64,000 nucleotides of DNA, from positions 105,827,505 through 105,891,504 of the forward strand of contig OY804575.1 of the NCBI GenBank assembly GCA_963680875.1. Reading direction: 5' to 3'. The DNA comes from Bathymodiolus brooksi. Taxonomy: Eukaryota; Mollusca; Bivalvia; Mytilida; Modiolidae. Position numbers and translations under genes: made by a program. Shown here one piece after another: positions 12,606 to 25,062 of the stretch (position 1 is its first letter; every line of letters begins with the position of its first letter). The notes below the pieces were generated by a model, which did no database searches, was not told where the DNA came from, and saw only the letters and a program-made list of their open reading frames with translations.

Positions 12606-13691
12606 GCACTATGAAAATTCAACTAAACGTGTTGTTCTATTTCAAAGCTAATCTCAGCCAGCATCATCTTATTGATAAGTAACATGTTCTCGCAATTATT
12701 ATGGTAAAAATAATTCATTCATTCTACTGTATTGCTTACAAGAAGGAGATTTACAAGGACTCTTTGTCATTATTTCATTGTCTGATCAACCTAGAATAAC
12801 TGCATTCGTATCTGATCAAATTCTGAATGAATGTGTATTATGCTGTTTTTGACTTGAGCGACTTATGAAATCTGATATTGGCTAACACATTGATGATTAA
12901 AATGAGAAATTAAATAGTCCCTAGTTCTGATATGTCTGAGTGAACGGACATGTAACAGTGCTGTAACAGGGCATATAATTTCATCTGTACACTTTTCTAA
13001 TATTAATGTAGTAGATAATCTTAGTTGGTCCGTTTTAGAAAACGAAATTGCTACATACGCACATTTTGAAAAGTGTTTAAAGTTGAACATCTGATCTGTT
13101 CATATATTTCAAGGATACAAGCATCCGTAAATCATGCAGTCCATTCAACATTAAACAACAACGTAAGGCTATCATATAAACTCTAGCAGTAGATGGAGCA
13201 CATCCTAAATAAGACATATACGCAATACAATGTTAATCTTTTTAAAATATATAAATTTGCATTATAAAATATTCATAGCCATAGACAATTCCTATGATAT
13301 AATTTAATCTCTTTTATGCAATTTTGTGTTCTTTACACACATTATTGTGTTGTTTTATTTTATAATATTTTTCCTTTTTGGGTTATTAATCAACTTTATA
13401 AAATTTATAATTCCGCTGAATTATGTGTCTGATTTATTGCTGGAATTGGCGTACAACATCAACCAATCAATCAATCAAAATATAATTCTTGAAGACCAAT
13501 TTCCACAAAAACACTGGTTCATAACAAAGTCAATTAGCCATTTAATACATGTATTTTACAGTAAAATAAATAAATATTGCTGACGTAACGCATTTGTAAA
13601 CAGTTGATTGTTTTAAGAATTTGCATACTACTTAAGAAATAATAGAACTGGAATTTCAAAGATTATGATATAATGTTTTTATTCTTTGCAG

Positions 13692-13771
13692 TTGAAAGAA
13701 ATACGGAAACCCATTATGAAGACACAATTCTTTCAGCTCACGGACAGGAGGAAACATATGATACAATCTGA
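13692..13771 (+). CDS. Gene A last coding exon: cytoplasmic tail 2
   Basis: Acceptor tctttgcag|tt. The frame set by the previous exon gives an acidic tail with THYEDTILSA and QEETYDTI, then TGA at 13769-13771. Two or three tyrosines in acidic context (DYANT, HYEDTI, TYDTI) suggest phosphotyrosine docking. The C-terminal DTI could also be a PDZ ligand. Confidence 0.6.
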
Positions 13772-16700
13772 CAAAAATGTTCGAAATTCCAACAATATGA
13801 TTCAGTGAAATGACTTATCTGTTTATTATGAAAACAAATAGAAAAAATAGTAAAATTTATTTATCTAATATAGTGAGCTCAACGCGTTTTTGGAATAACT
13901 TTCACCCAGTATACTCAAGGTCATAAGATCGGATTACATATGATGTCTCTAGACATATAATAAAGCATTAAATAATTTACATATATGCATATTAATATTA
14001 CTGTATTATGTTTATATATAATATATATTTCTCTGAACGACTATTCAAGTCAAAGGAACTTTCTTTAAAGTGAACATATGGTGGTCGGATTCGACTAAGC
14101 ATTGTATCACCAAACCATGCCAGTAACTAACGAAAGGTCACTCATCATGGTGTACTAAAACGAAAAACGTTGTCCTGACATAGCTCAAATTGGCATTAAA
14201 CAAACATAGCAAATCGTAGTAATAGCACTAGTCTCAATCAAATGGAAGATTTAATCTATTGTAATACAAACCAGTTGAGTAAGAGTAGGACATTTTGGAA
14301 TTCAATTTCACTTTCTACCCCAAGATCTATATTAATGAAATTTGTAATCGTTGTTTCACGATTTTCAACCTGCCTATCATCACACTCAGGTTCCCACTAA
14401 ACATTAGGTTATATTTGATTTAGTGGGCCTGCATTTCAAGAAGTTTTCCCCTTAGTTCTACGTTTTCCCACTGAAGCTGGTCCTTGTCAGATTCTATGGC
14501 AGACACCCTAGTTTCCACAATATTATAGTAAACTTCCTCGTCGGAAATTCTTTGTGATTGCTGTCTCAAATCATTTCTAATGTCAAGAATATATTATTAT
14601 CCAATTTATTGAAAGGTTTTTCCATGGTAGTTTATTAAGTATTTGGTTCATTTGGTTTATAGTACCGTTATTAAACAGTATTTGTAACATAGAATTGTAA
14701 GTCTGAACATGAGAGGTATGATTCTGTACTGGCAATGTAAAGGTATTTGAGTTCAGGGATGTTGCAGAGATTGACATATCTACATTACTCGGCGTACGAA
14801 CGTATGGGGATCGTTTATTTATTTATTTTGATAAAGGCGAGATGCGTCGTTTTATCGTTGCAATATACAATTCTGAAGTATATACTCGAACATATTATTG
14901 ATGAAATACAATTTCTGTTACTCATGTTTAACAAAACTTGATTTGTCGATAGAAATAACTATGGTGCACTCGCTTGGGTAAGATGAAGCTCGTTATGCCA
15001 AGACTTCCCGCCAATTCTTTTACTTATGTCGATTTAAGTTTGTGACCTTGACCAAAACATTTGTGTTTATTTATAAATTTTAAAACACCAGATCAGTTGT
15101 TTGATACAGATACAAAACGCCCAACGAATTATGATGTTCAATTTATTGATCTAGTTTGAAGGGATTTTCAAAATTACGAAGGCGATGGTTAAATCGCAAG
15201 CGCTCGTGGCTCGGAATTACCTATTAACCCCCCTCCCTCTTTTCTTTTTTAACTTTCTGTTTACATTTTTATGTTCAATCAAATTTCTTTTATTTCATCT
15301 CTTTTTCCTGAATTTAACTTGTTCGTGTCAATATTCTGTGGATAGCCTTTATTTTGTTGACACCTGTTAGTTCGTTTTAAAATTAGATTGTATGAATATG
15401 GACACGAACAAGTTAAATTAAGGAAAAAGATGAAATAATAAAGCAATTTTATTGAAAATAGATATGCAAACAGAAAGTTTAAAAAGGGTGGTTGTAATTC
15501 CGTGTTACGAGTGCCTGTGTGTTATATTAAATGTATGTGTCTCTGCATGTAAATTAAAGAATATGCTAAAAAGAATTAGAAGAGACAGTTTGTCCAATGG
15601 AAGGAAATCTATGCATCATCGTTTCCAAAATATATGTCCACTTTACAAGGACATATCAGGGCGCATCTACATTAACGCAAAGATTAAAATTCACACAAGT
15701 TAATCACTGTAACTGGATGAAAAAAATATGTTCAAGTCGGTATCATAATGACAATATTTTCAAAAACATACACGGTCACCAAATGAAATCTCAGTGAAAA
15801 GAAGTTTTGAACATTTGTTCATGTATTTACGCTTTCCTGATGAAAAAACAATATTTACTTTCCTTTATAAGTATTTTTTTTGTGCTTTAAATCAAAGTTT
15901 TAAATCTTTAGTCTGTGAACATTTGTTTATAATGAGGTTTAGAGGACGAGCATTTAACATTTAAGGGTGTTTATGTTTTTCCCAAACCATAACTTTTTAT
16001 GACACGAAGCAAAAATATTTGTTCTATGAAAAATCAATTAATATTATTCAATTATTATTACAATTTATTTGTGAAACTGGAGGGTCATATAATTAAATTT
16101 TTGCATCTTTCAGATCAAGATATTTGTTTTTTATTCGACTTGGGGACATTTTATTTTACAAACATAAAAATATACCCATACATTAAAATTAAATGGTCGT
16201 TCCTTAAGTAAAAATTGCGAAAATACTAATATGATTTTTTTTTCAAGAGAGACAAAATTAAAGAGTTATCAATATATACACAAAGTTCGTGAATTATGGA
16301 CATTTGTTTGGCCTTTTTACAATTGACAAAATGTGGTTACAGTGCAAGGAAGGGGCATATTTTTCTTTTATGGCAACAATTTTATTAGTAACTGAATTGT
16401 TTTCCTTGTCAGATTTGCAAGCTTCCCGTTTCCTGTGCACGCCCATGTAACCTTTTGCTACGCCACTACATATGTATAATGTACAGTAAACATCAGATTG
16501 GACGAAGGCAGTCGAACTTTTAGAGATTTAAAATGTCGAAATTTGTTTATTAAAAAAAAAAATCGAAACGTTGACGTTTTATGAATGTTTCTAATACGCT
16601 TCCGTAGCTCGTAGATTTCATCGCATTATCATTTTAAACAATTAAATAACAGTTTTAGAAAGAATTTGACAATTTGATTCACTGGGAATGGAATATAGAG

Positions 16701-18382
16701 GATTACAAAATCATTGAACCTTTTGTTTCTTAAATTAGGATTTATTTTTATATGCAAAGAAATTGTTGTATTTCGCAATGGACATACACGAACGATTCCT
16801 TTATTATTTGGCTAATGACTAACAATAAGTAAATGAGGTAGAGATGGTGAATATTCCCACACTGTATATTTATTATTTCTAGGTGAAAAGTGTACTCGAT
16901 ACGATATACAAATTACAGGTGATTGTTCGGGCTTTGGTCTGTGCGATTTTTATTAAAGGACTGGGAGCTATAAGGGCCAAAATCGGCCCCACCTCAGTTG
17001 TCGATAAAATTTTCTCCAAAATGTATTCACATTATGTGCTTTTCAGAAATAAATACAGTTAGTTAATATGTGTATCTAATTCCTCACAGCGGATTGACAA
17101 AGTCAGGTAATGAAAAGCACTGAACGTCATTTTTTTCAGAATACAGAACGTACGTATCATTGTATTATAATGCATATCTTTAAAAAACAAAAACAAAAGC
17201 AAAGCATAATAAAACTCAATAAACAAAGCATAACTTTGACTTAATATGCAATGTGGATTGATTTCAGGAATAAAAACATGTTCCGAAGCTGTATTATGAA
17301 ATTAAAGTGAACGAATAGTAATGTCGCAACGTCACCCATTTTCGATGGTCTCCTGTTTTCGACGGTTTGTTTCACGTGATAAAGTCTCTCATTATTTTGA
17401 TCGCTTCATTTGTCAGAAGTTATATTATGATGCTGAAATTGCATGAATGATCACCTTTAAATGTAAGAACTACGTACCACATCTATTATTTCACGTTCAA
17501 ATTGTAGTTTTTCGTAATTCATTTTTTCGTCACATTAACAAAGCTTTAATCATTTAAAAATTATATCTCATACAGACCAATTTTGGTTTCATCGTTTGCT
17601 ATGACATTGATAATGTACATATTGAGGTCATATCAATTCAGAAACTTATTAACATTGATCGTCGAAAACTGGTCGAAATGTTGGTATTAATCTTAAAAGA
17701 AGTAATAAATAGGTTTATTTGGACAATAGAACTTTGTCATATTTGAATTTTTTTTAAACACTTTTTTAACCGTACTTTATTCTTAACGACAACCAATGCG
17801 ATGATATATTCCAGTACATTTTTACGGACCACCATCAAAAATCTATAAAAAAAAATGCCAAGGTGCGGGTTGAGAGAAGTCCAATATTTAAAGATCGCTT
17901 TTTTTTTATAAGATGGAAATATTTTGAGAAATGGTGTGAAGCAAAATGTTTAATGTGTAACGATTTTAGCTAGGAATCTGTGAGAATTATTTTTGTTTTT
18001 TTGATAAACTGATAACAAGTTTACAACCATATGATTAATCGTGTAGGTAAAATGTGTGTCGCTGCCATGAGTCTCTGTATGATTGTTTTTATTGTCACTA
18101 GAAAAAGAGGAGATGGTAGATATTATTTTGCTTTGTGACAAACCAACAACAACACTCCTAATAAACTGTTGCTATCAGAATCTGCTGTAAATTGTCTTTT
18201 ACGTGTAATGAGTGTGTCCTTTACATCCCGCGCTAAGGGATGTATTAACTTTGTTCCTTATAGCTGTCTGGTGTCCCTTTCACATAAAGTCGGCGTTTTC
18301 CTAGAGGAAGCCATTTGTTATTTTATTTATGCCAAATTCGCAGTCATGTTAGGATTCTAATAATAATAGGTTATTATACATT
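13772..18382. other. Intergenic, no gene seen
   Basis: AT-rich. At 13872-13925 it holds a fragment of a dispersed repeat (around ACGCGTTTTTGGAATAAC) that also occurs near 7715 and 52740. It also holds the foldback at 15222-15495. No convincing coding or RNA gene. Confidence 0.5.
15222..15495. repeat. Imperfect foldback, arms about 110 bp
   Basis: The segment 15222-15340 (including TTTAACTTGTTCGTGTC) is inverted at 15393-15495 (GACACGAACAAGTTAAAT), with a loop of about 50 bp. The arms differ by small indels. Confidence 0.6.
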
Positions 18383-18388
18383 ATTATT
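18383..18388. other. Polinton target-site duplication, left (ATTATT)
   Basis: ATTATT directly precedes the element end AGTAGGGTGTG and is repeated at 36322-36327 directly after the other end. A 6-bp duplication and AGT termini are the Polinton norm. The flank is itself TTA-rich, so chance adds some uncertainty. Confidence 0.7.
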
Positions 18389-18717
18389 AGTAGGGTGTGT
18401 TCAGTTTTAGTCCCCCTAAAAACCTGTGGCGTTGTGGCGTCCCCATATAAGGCCATAGACACACCCATTTTCCATATAAGGGCATAACCCTACACCCCAG
18501 AACTGACGTGACAAAAATTTGAAATCCATATATGGTCATGACGACGCTCTCGTCGTAGTATGACTCATGGTAAAAGAATTCCCCGCACCTCGACGACCAA
18601 ATATGGTCCCCCTTTCGATGCAATATGATTCATCACATTCCACCGTCTCGAGCGCACGTTGACTCAAAACGGAAGGGTGACATCCATATTAGATTAGGAC
18701 ATGTGTTCACCAATCAA
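18389..18717 (+). repeat. Polinton left TIR
   Basis: It matches the reverse complement of 35996-36321 almost throughout. It starts AGTAGGGTGTGTTCAG. Its inner end fades after CACCAATCAAA. It contains a small hairpin ACGACGCTCTCGTCGT and the transcription-factor sites listed separately. The first gene (ATG 18784) begins about 65 bp inside the TIR end. Confidence 0.93.
18443..18666 (+). promoter_or_regulatory. Immediate-early type enhancer in left TIR (4 CArG, 2 AP-1, 1 CRE-like)
   Basis: Perfect CC(A/T)6GG boxes lie at 18443-18452 (CCATATAAGG), 18472-18481 (CCATATAAGG), 18526-18535 (CCATATATGG) and 18597-18606 (CCAAATATGG). AP-1 TGACTCA lies at 18561-18567 and 18660-18666. A CRE-like TGACGTGA is at 18504-18511. 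CArG boxes bind SRF, TGACTCA binds Fos/Jun, and CRE binds CREB/ATF. The combination is that of growth- and stress-induced immediate-early promoters. Function is inferred. Confidence 0.7.
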
Positions 18718-18783
18718 AAACGTCCAACAGGCGTATACAAGACCTAGTTTCGTTACCCTGGGTTTATTCACAAGTCGATCGAG

Positions 18784-19407
18784 ATGGAGAAAACACGTTG
18801 TAGCATCGAGTTAGGAAACAACAGGTTCGTTCAAGCTTCTGAATGGAAAGTCGAAATCAGAATTGACGTCAGAGAATGGGAGATCAAGGACGGAAAACAG
18901 ATACCCACGAAAAAGGGGATCAGTCTCCCCCTACACAGATGGAAGATGCTCGTAGACAGTCTCGAGTTTTTGGACCAGGCCCTGGACGAAAAGAGAGAAT
19001 ACGCTACACACCTCGGAAGAAACGTGTACTCTATCGTGAAAGCAAACGGCATCTGCGTGGACCTTAGACAGCACTGGCTACCACACAATCAAACAGAAGT
19101 CGTGCCTACCAAGAAGGGAATAACGTTAAGACGGGGAGAATACGCCAAATTTAAAAATGTGGCCAGTGTGATCTGTGACTTTGTACCAAAACTGAATTCG
19201 GTAGTACCGTGTCCTTACAGATCGGACCACATGAACCAGTTGGGTTTCTTATCCTGTCCAGAATGCAACCCAGATCATTTTGCGGAATGGTTAATAGATT
19301 GTGACATTTGTTATAATGCCGGACTAGTGAATGACATTGTGTATACTGTTATTTTCACATGTATATGTGGATACATTTTATTTTCTTGTGTATTAAAGTA
19401 TGTGTAA
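18784..19407 (+). CDS. PC4-like transcription coactivator, tandem domains
   Basis: 207 residues, intact. Residues about 5-66 match the PC4/Sub1 (p15) ssDNA-binding fold: VEIRIDVREWEIKDGKQIPT, then KKGISLPLHRW and a helix ending FLDQAL. Residues about 75-140 are a second, diverged copy (CVDLRQHW, PTKKGITLRRGEY). A CPYR...CPECNPDHF cysteine patch follows. The last 25 residues are hydrophobic, which is odd for a nuclear protein and may reflect a lost earlier stop or a membrane tail. PC4 binds melted promoter DNA and helps TBP/TFIIA-driven transcription. It can also act as an ssDNA-binding replication protein. It is the first gene beside the left TIR enhancer. The next gene is 1.3 kb away. Confidence 0.78.
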   Translation: MEKTRCSIELGNNRFVQASEWKVEIRIDVREWEIKDGKQIPTKKGISLPLHRWKMLVDSLEFLDQALDEKREYATHLGRNVYSIVKANGICVDLRQHWLPHNQTEVVPTKKGITLRRGEYAKFKNVASVICDFVPKLNSVVPCPYRSDHMNQLGFLSCPECNPDHFAEWLIDCDICYNAGLVNDIVYTVIFTCICGYILFSCVLKYV

Positions 19408-20723
19408 ATTTACCGGTTTTCTTCGTCTTGTAAACCATGGAAGTTCAAGAAGTACTTTTCTGATCGCTAACTTTGTGGTCTTATTTCAAAAGTATTCGTG
19501 CGAAGAAAAGTACTTTTCAAGATTTCATACGTTTTGATTCACACAAAACTATTCAAATGTAAACCATGACCTCGGTTAACCCAGACACAACAATACACTG
19601 ACCGCGACCTATCAATTTCACAACACGCCCAGTGACTTACAATGAAAACATTCCAGTGTGTATCAATCAACGATACACATCACTCAACAAGACATTATGT
19701 TATATAATTCGATCATTGACTTCAATAATTCCCGAGGAAATAATAATATTCCAATATTAACTATCATTAAAGATTTATCTGAATAATAATCAAAGATGTC
19801 TTAAATATAAACAGACGCTATGATACACAAAAAAATCAAGATCTGTATATAGTAATCCAAGTAACTGATCACACGCCTTATACATTATACAATTATCTGA
19901 TTAGGCCATATTTTTCCTGTAAATTTGACCAGACGCTTTATTTATGTGATCGAGACCGACCGATACAATACCAATCCTGCATATCTTCAGAATATATAAA
20001 ATTTCATTCGTTCGTTAATGAATAAAAAACGTATATTTTTTCCACACAAAATAAATACATATTTTTGTTTTCAAATAACAGGACGAGTGTTTTTTCTATT
20101 CACAAAACTAAACTTAATAGTATGTGCACTGCAGTCCACTGACACTGACTGACCATAATATAAAGTCACCCCCATTGGTGTATGTTAATGCAATTTGTGT
20201 ATGTTGTATCATGATTATGCAATGACTCACCCCTTCCTAGATGTGCTTAGCATTGTCCATATAAAGTTAACTCTCATCGGCATACGATCGATAATGACTC
20301 ATCACGTACCCCGCATGAAAGATAACTTTATATGTTCAACAGATTGCGCATGTTGTATCATGCTTATGCAATGACTCACAAATACCGCATTGCGTCAAAA
20401 TCACATAATCACCTCGACAGTCCTATCCCCGTATGAATCATACAACGTGTACAGGCTTGTCAAATGAGTCACCCAGTTATTAACCGCACCCATCGCTACC
20501 TGAAAGCTATATTTGGACCCACGGGTTTCTCGCATGACGCAACCCATATCGCAACTAGTGTCTTGACCTTATACGGAGAAAAGACTTCCGCTGGTCACGG
20601 CCAATGAAAAGCACTGACTTCAATTTTGAGATCCGTATATAGTAATGTTTTGTAAAATAGCTAACCATTGGCCAGGAGGGTTTATGGAAACCCGTGTTCG
20701 AGGCATTTCGAGTCATTTTCACG
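19408..20723. other. Non-coding leader region between PC4-like and PolB genes
   Basis: No coding region is convincing on either strand. The right half is rich in AP-1 sites and a duplicated block (next feature). The rest is AT-rich. Confidence 0.5.
20199..20471 (+). promoter_or_regulatory. AP-1 rich control region with duplicated block
   Basis: TGACTCA or its complement occurs at 20223-20229, 20295-20301, 20372-20378 and 20465-20471. The block ATGTTGTATCATGATTATGC plus AATGACTCAC (about 20201-20230) recurs at 20350-20379 with one change in the ATCATG(A/C)TTATGC core. It lies 250-500 bp upstream of the zinc-finger/PolB ATG, so it probably controls that gene. Confidence 0.55.
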
Positions 20724-21048
20724 ATGGAGTTCCAATGCAACGTTTGTGCCAATATCTTCTCCAGAAACGCTGATTTGAAAAGACACAAAGAATCCGTTCA
20801 TGGCGAAGGAGCCTTTTCGTGTGACAAATGTTTCAAAACGTTCAACAGAAAGGACGCGTACGTAAGACACGAACGTACTTGTTCCATAATATGTAAATAC
20901 TGTGAAACCGAATTTGACAGTGGAAGCGATTTATCCATCCATGTACAATCACAACATACGGACAAAAAGTATATATGTGTTCCAAATGTGGAAAGAAATA
21001 TTCCAAAAACAGGAGTTAAGGAAACACCAACAAAAATGTACTAACACG
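20724..21048 (+). pseudogene. PolB gene exon 1: C2H2 zinc fingers (frameshifted)
   Basis: ATG at 20724 starts MEFQCNVC. Three zinc fingers follow: CNVC...H...H, CDKCFKTF...H...C and CKYCETEF...H...H. A fourth begins as YIC in the first frame. Its middle and its HQQKC end are read in the two other frames, so there are two small indels near 20970-21010. The frame reaching HQQKCTNT ends exactly at a splice donor acg|gtaagt (21049). Phase 0 matches the acceptor at 25688. The fingers therefore look like the N-terminus of the polymerase, as seen in other Polinton PolBs, and may bind DNA ends or the promoter. Confidence 0.7.
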
Positions 21049-21377
21049 GTAAGTGATTTCACACTACGGACGATTATTAATTATATAAAGAGTGTTGTAA
21101 AATGCATCCGTCAATACGATTTTCACTATATATATTTTACGGATTGGTTTACATGATTATAAAACTATTTTAGCTGTGACATATTTATCAAAATTGATCA
21201 GATTATCACACATTATCAATAGACATTTAGTGTTTTTATACCCCCTCCCCCCCTCAGAATTATTTTCAAAATAATTAATCATATATAGCGGAAAAAATGA
21301 ATTGACGGATTCCTTTTACACGACTCTGCATTAATACCTAGAAGAATGAATATTCCAATATACTAAATCCATAATAA

Positions 21378-24221
21378 CACTGGTATTAAACTGATGTTCG
21401 TAACTTTAGTTACCTACATCCCAACATGGCGGACACGGAAAATGGTAAATTAGAATATCCTTGTTTTCTCTTTGTTTTTAGTTTATTTTCAAATATTGTC
21501 ATTTCAAATGTAAGTAACTGTAGAATTATTTTTGAACGATGTTCGTAACTTTCAAATATGATGTTGGTAACTTTAAAGTTTGGTGTTTCTAAAATCATGT
21601 TTAAAACATTTAAAGAACAACGCTTTGTAATAAATAAAATTTGAAAACAAAGAAAAACATCCCTGAAGTGATAGAAAGGGTAATCGGGGTGGGAGATATT
21701 ATATAATGCACGAGAAAAAAATACAGAGCGGAGGATGAGAGGGTTATGAATGAGTGAGATGAACGAAAGATGAGGGTAGCGGGGGAAGAACACCTTGCCC
21801 AACGCTCGTTTCCAATTAGCAATAATAAACACGTGGCTTTGGGTTTCCTGTAATCTTACAGCGATGAATATCGAGAATGACCAGATAATTAATAGTGTTG
21901 AGGCCGATGCGGCAGTCGATTCAACATATGTAGTTGTAAGTATTATATTGATATTTCTATTTGGTCTTGGACTGTGTGCTCTAGAAGGGTCTTTCATAAA
22001 CTACGACCTTGCAATAGGGCGTGTTGTCTTCCGACCTTTGGGTGTTTAGGACCTCCCATGGATGGCGACCTCCGACATCATCATTAAATTCGATGAGGGC
22101 CATTCTGGGTCTCATATATAAATTCTAACAAAGTATATTTGTATGTATATTAACAGTTCTATGTGTAAATATGCCGTGAATTATTACCAAATTAATTGTC
22201 CTTTGTGTTTTTTGCTATTTTTAATAAAAAATGGACACACCAGATCATGTATTTTAAGAATGACACATCTAATTATTTCCCTTTAATGCTGAAATGAAAC
22301 CAGATTAATTTGTTATTAATTTGTTAGACTATTGTACTAAATACAGATAAATAAAGATTTATAATCCTTTTTAGCGAATCTATAATTTGTAAGTATTAAA
22401 ATTGGATTAATCTATGGTAAAGCTGTTTTCAAAAAGTTCATATTTTTATATCATACCATTTCAAGTTTTACAAATACATATATTTTTATAAATATGCATT
22501 GAAATTGACAGGATGTTAGTCTGAACAGTCTTGACGGTATATAAACGAATTAGTTTAAAGGGGCATCATCTGTCAAAATCGTAAATTTTTGTTACCCATA
22601 AATACTATCAGATATGATTGATTCCTTAATAAAACGTGTTTCTGTAACTTATAAATGCTATGAAATGTACGTGCATCGGGGAAAAAAGGTGCAACTGCTC
22701 GTGTTTTGAGATCGATCAAGAAATCGACACCATCTTATTAATTATCGGCATTGCTTATGGAGTTTGCCGAATCGTCATTAAATTAGTACAACAATGCACT
22801 TATTTCTTATTTTCTATGAATCTGCTTTTAGTCGGCGTTAATTACGGACAAAGAACCATGCAAGTTTGCAGTTAATAAGCGACAAAATACAAATTATTTA
22901 TTTTTACCTGTCACTAGTAAGGTCAGTTGCATATGGAGAAAGCGAGGCCAAATTATTTGCTTGCAAGGAAATAATAAATCGATGGTCATTTTCGTTCTCA
23001 AAAGGCGAAAAGTGGTACGATAAGCTGTTTAATGTGAAATATTTACCTTTATTTCATCATTTTAAATCTATTTACCAATTTCCAAAACATATAATTTTTT
23101 GGGTCAAAATCGTAGCTGATGCCTCTTTAATATCAATAGTTTTTTAAATCAGGATCGCATACATGAATTTCCTTCACCCATGTTAAATATAATTATACAC
23201 ATAGATTTCCTACAAGTCCCTTATCTGTATTCTTGTATACTTTAGTAAATATGTTGCTATATGTAATATATCTCTACCGACAATATTTATGTAGTACAGA
23301 TACATTGCTTTCAACAGCAAACTTATTAAAGGGGTACGCACAAGATACAAATAGGTTAGAAAGAGACTTATTGTAGCAAGTCTATAATTGTTTACATTGA
23401 CATGATTACGATGTTTCATGGATCAACAAATCTTCAACTGTCAATAAGTCGCATGTGACGCTAAAGTATATCAATATCCTAAAAATTTGAGAAAGGTAGA
23501 ATACTGTACATGTATGCGACCTTGAATTGTTTTTTCTTCTTAATACTCGTTCTATATGCTTTCGTTTCGTTGTTTGTTGTTCTTTTTACTTTTAAGTTGT
23601 TTACATGCTTAATTTTGCTTTTAAATTGAAACCAACAGTCTTCTGAGATTGGTAACACATGAAACTATCTGCAATAATGAAAATATATTCTTGTAATCGA
23701 ACGAACAGACATTGGTTTGATGTAGACGAAACTAAAAATTACACCACAAACTATTGCATATTTGATCATGAGAGAGGACCAATAAAATCTACTTAAAACC
23801 AGTACTAAAATAAAATTTATGAAAGACCATCATTCGATCAGTCATGCAGAAACTAGATTCAATCTCTCAAACTGTTTCTTAACGAGCAATTAAACACGTT
23901 CTTATTATTTAACAGTTATGGAAATCTGCAGTTACGGACATCTCTTTAAATATCTTTCTAACGTTACGAAAATCACTTCAAAGAGCTACGTACATCCTTC
24001 AATTTTTTTCAAGTTAATATTTCAATGTTCTCATAAGAGTTTCGTCATTATTATGTATGCATTCGAGTATCTAATATTTCCACCTGTAATCACACCGTAT
24101 GGACTTACTAATAAATACTACCGATAAAGAGAAAACAAGGATATTCTAATTTACCATTTTCCGTGTCCGCCATGTTGGGATGTAGGTAACTAAAGTTACG
24201 AACATCAGTTTAATACCAGTG
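21378..24221. mobile_element. Nested non-autonomous DNA transposon with 96-bp perfect TIRs
   Basis: 21378-21473 is the exact inverse of 24126-24221 (ends CACTGGTATTAAACTG). The subterminal motif GTTCGTAACTTT is repeated inside. No transposase is recognisable in the 2.6-kb interior. The CACTG start hints at the CACTA/Chapaev group. Flanks share only ATAATA at slightly different distances, so the target duplication is unresolved. Identical TIRs mean a recent insertion, later than the Polinton itself. Confidence 0.85.
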
Positions 24222-24489
24222 CAATAATACACAGAGATATATATAAATATATATATTTTTAATTTTTAGGCCTAAGGTAAGCAACCTCACATACTTCCGA
24301 AAAATACACATTTACCGTCGACAGGGAAGTTCGTTTCTTTGTTCGGAGTCTTGTGGCACGTAAAGATCAGAATGTTGTATATAATTTAATTAGCGGGTAC
24401 TTATTTAACTTGTAGTTTCTTATTATAGGTACATCAATATATTTAAATATTTATTTAAATAAAGGTAATAACAAAATTACCGAACTCCG

Positions 24490-24700
24490 AACAATCTTAC
24501 AAAGGGAAAGTCAAAACTCATAATTATATAAACAGACAAAATCAGTCAACAACCGGAAAACTGTGAAAACCGTAATGACCCTGACTTGGTACAGGCATTT
24601 CTAAAGAAATGGTGGGTTGAATCAGATTTTAAGGCGCCAAACCTCCCGCTCTCATTACGGTTCAAAGGTTCCGGCTGTCACTGTAACAGTATTTAAATAC
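24490..24700. repeat. Possible dispersed bivalve repeat fragment
   Basis: The stretch with GGCATTTCTAAAGAAATGG and CGCCAAACCTCCCGC reminds me of a repeat common in mytilid genomic clones. This rests on memory, not on a second copy in the window. Confidence 0.25.
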
Positions 24701-24939
24701 AGGAACAAAATAGGTAAAATAGTTGTCAAAGCAGTACCATATTCGGTGACGTAAATGTCAAAAATATTTTTACGTCACACATTGACAAAAAAAATTCTTG
24801 ACATATTTGACTCTTTATCTTTATACATTTTCACTATATGAAAATGCATCGCTTACAATTTTTTCTGCAGAGACGGAATATATTTCGACAAGATATTGGT
24901 ATCGGAATATAAACTTTTTAAGACGTTTTTAATAAAATA

Positions 24940-25062
24940 TTTACCATTAAATTCTTATAAATAAATAAATAAATAAATTGGAAATAATAGAACAATATAT
25001 TTACATATTTAATCAAATATTTACAATCAAATTCTTATAAATAAATGAATTGAAAATAATAA
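24940..25062. repeat. Local direct duplication, AT-rich
   Basis: TTCTTATAAATAAATAA... followed by GAAATAATAGAACAAT is repeated about 75 bp on as TTCTTATAAATAAATGAAT and GAAAATAATAAAACAAT. Confidence 0.5.

Larger units (their letters stand above)
569..13771 (+). other. Receptor gene A (EGF-repeat, single-pass membrane protein), 3' part; gene model
   Basis: I join nine exons by AG/GT borders and codon phase: 569-715, 2653-2796, 3883-4017, 7167-7316, 7512-7646, 8062-8199, 9383-9503, 11711-11811 and 13692-13771. All EGF exons begin and end in phase 1, so they can be duplicated without breaking the frame. The predicted protein has at least six cysteine-rich EGF-like modules, one transmembrane helix and a tyrosine-bearing tail of about 60 residues. 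This is the architecture of MEGF10/11 and draper-type phagocytic or scavenger receptors, but paralogy is extensive in bivalves and I do not name an orthologue. The 5' end (signal peptide and further ectodomain exons) lies left of the window. The intron 9504-11710 contains a satellite array. Confidence 0.72.

Noticed and set aside
21410..21997. 195-codon minus ORF in the nested transposon
   Set aside because: It overlaps the TIR, shows no transposase motif and is low complexity; probably chance.
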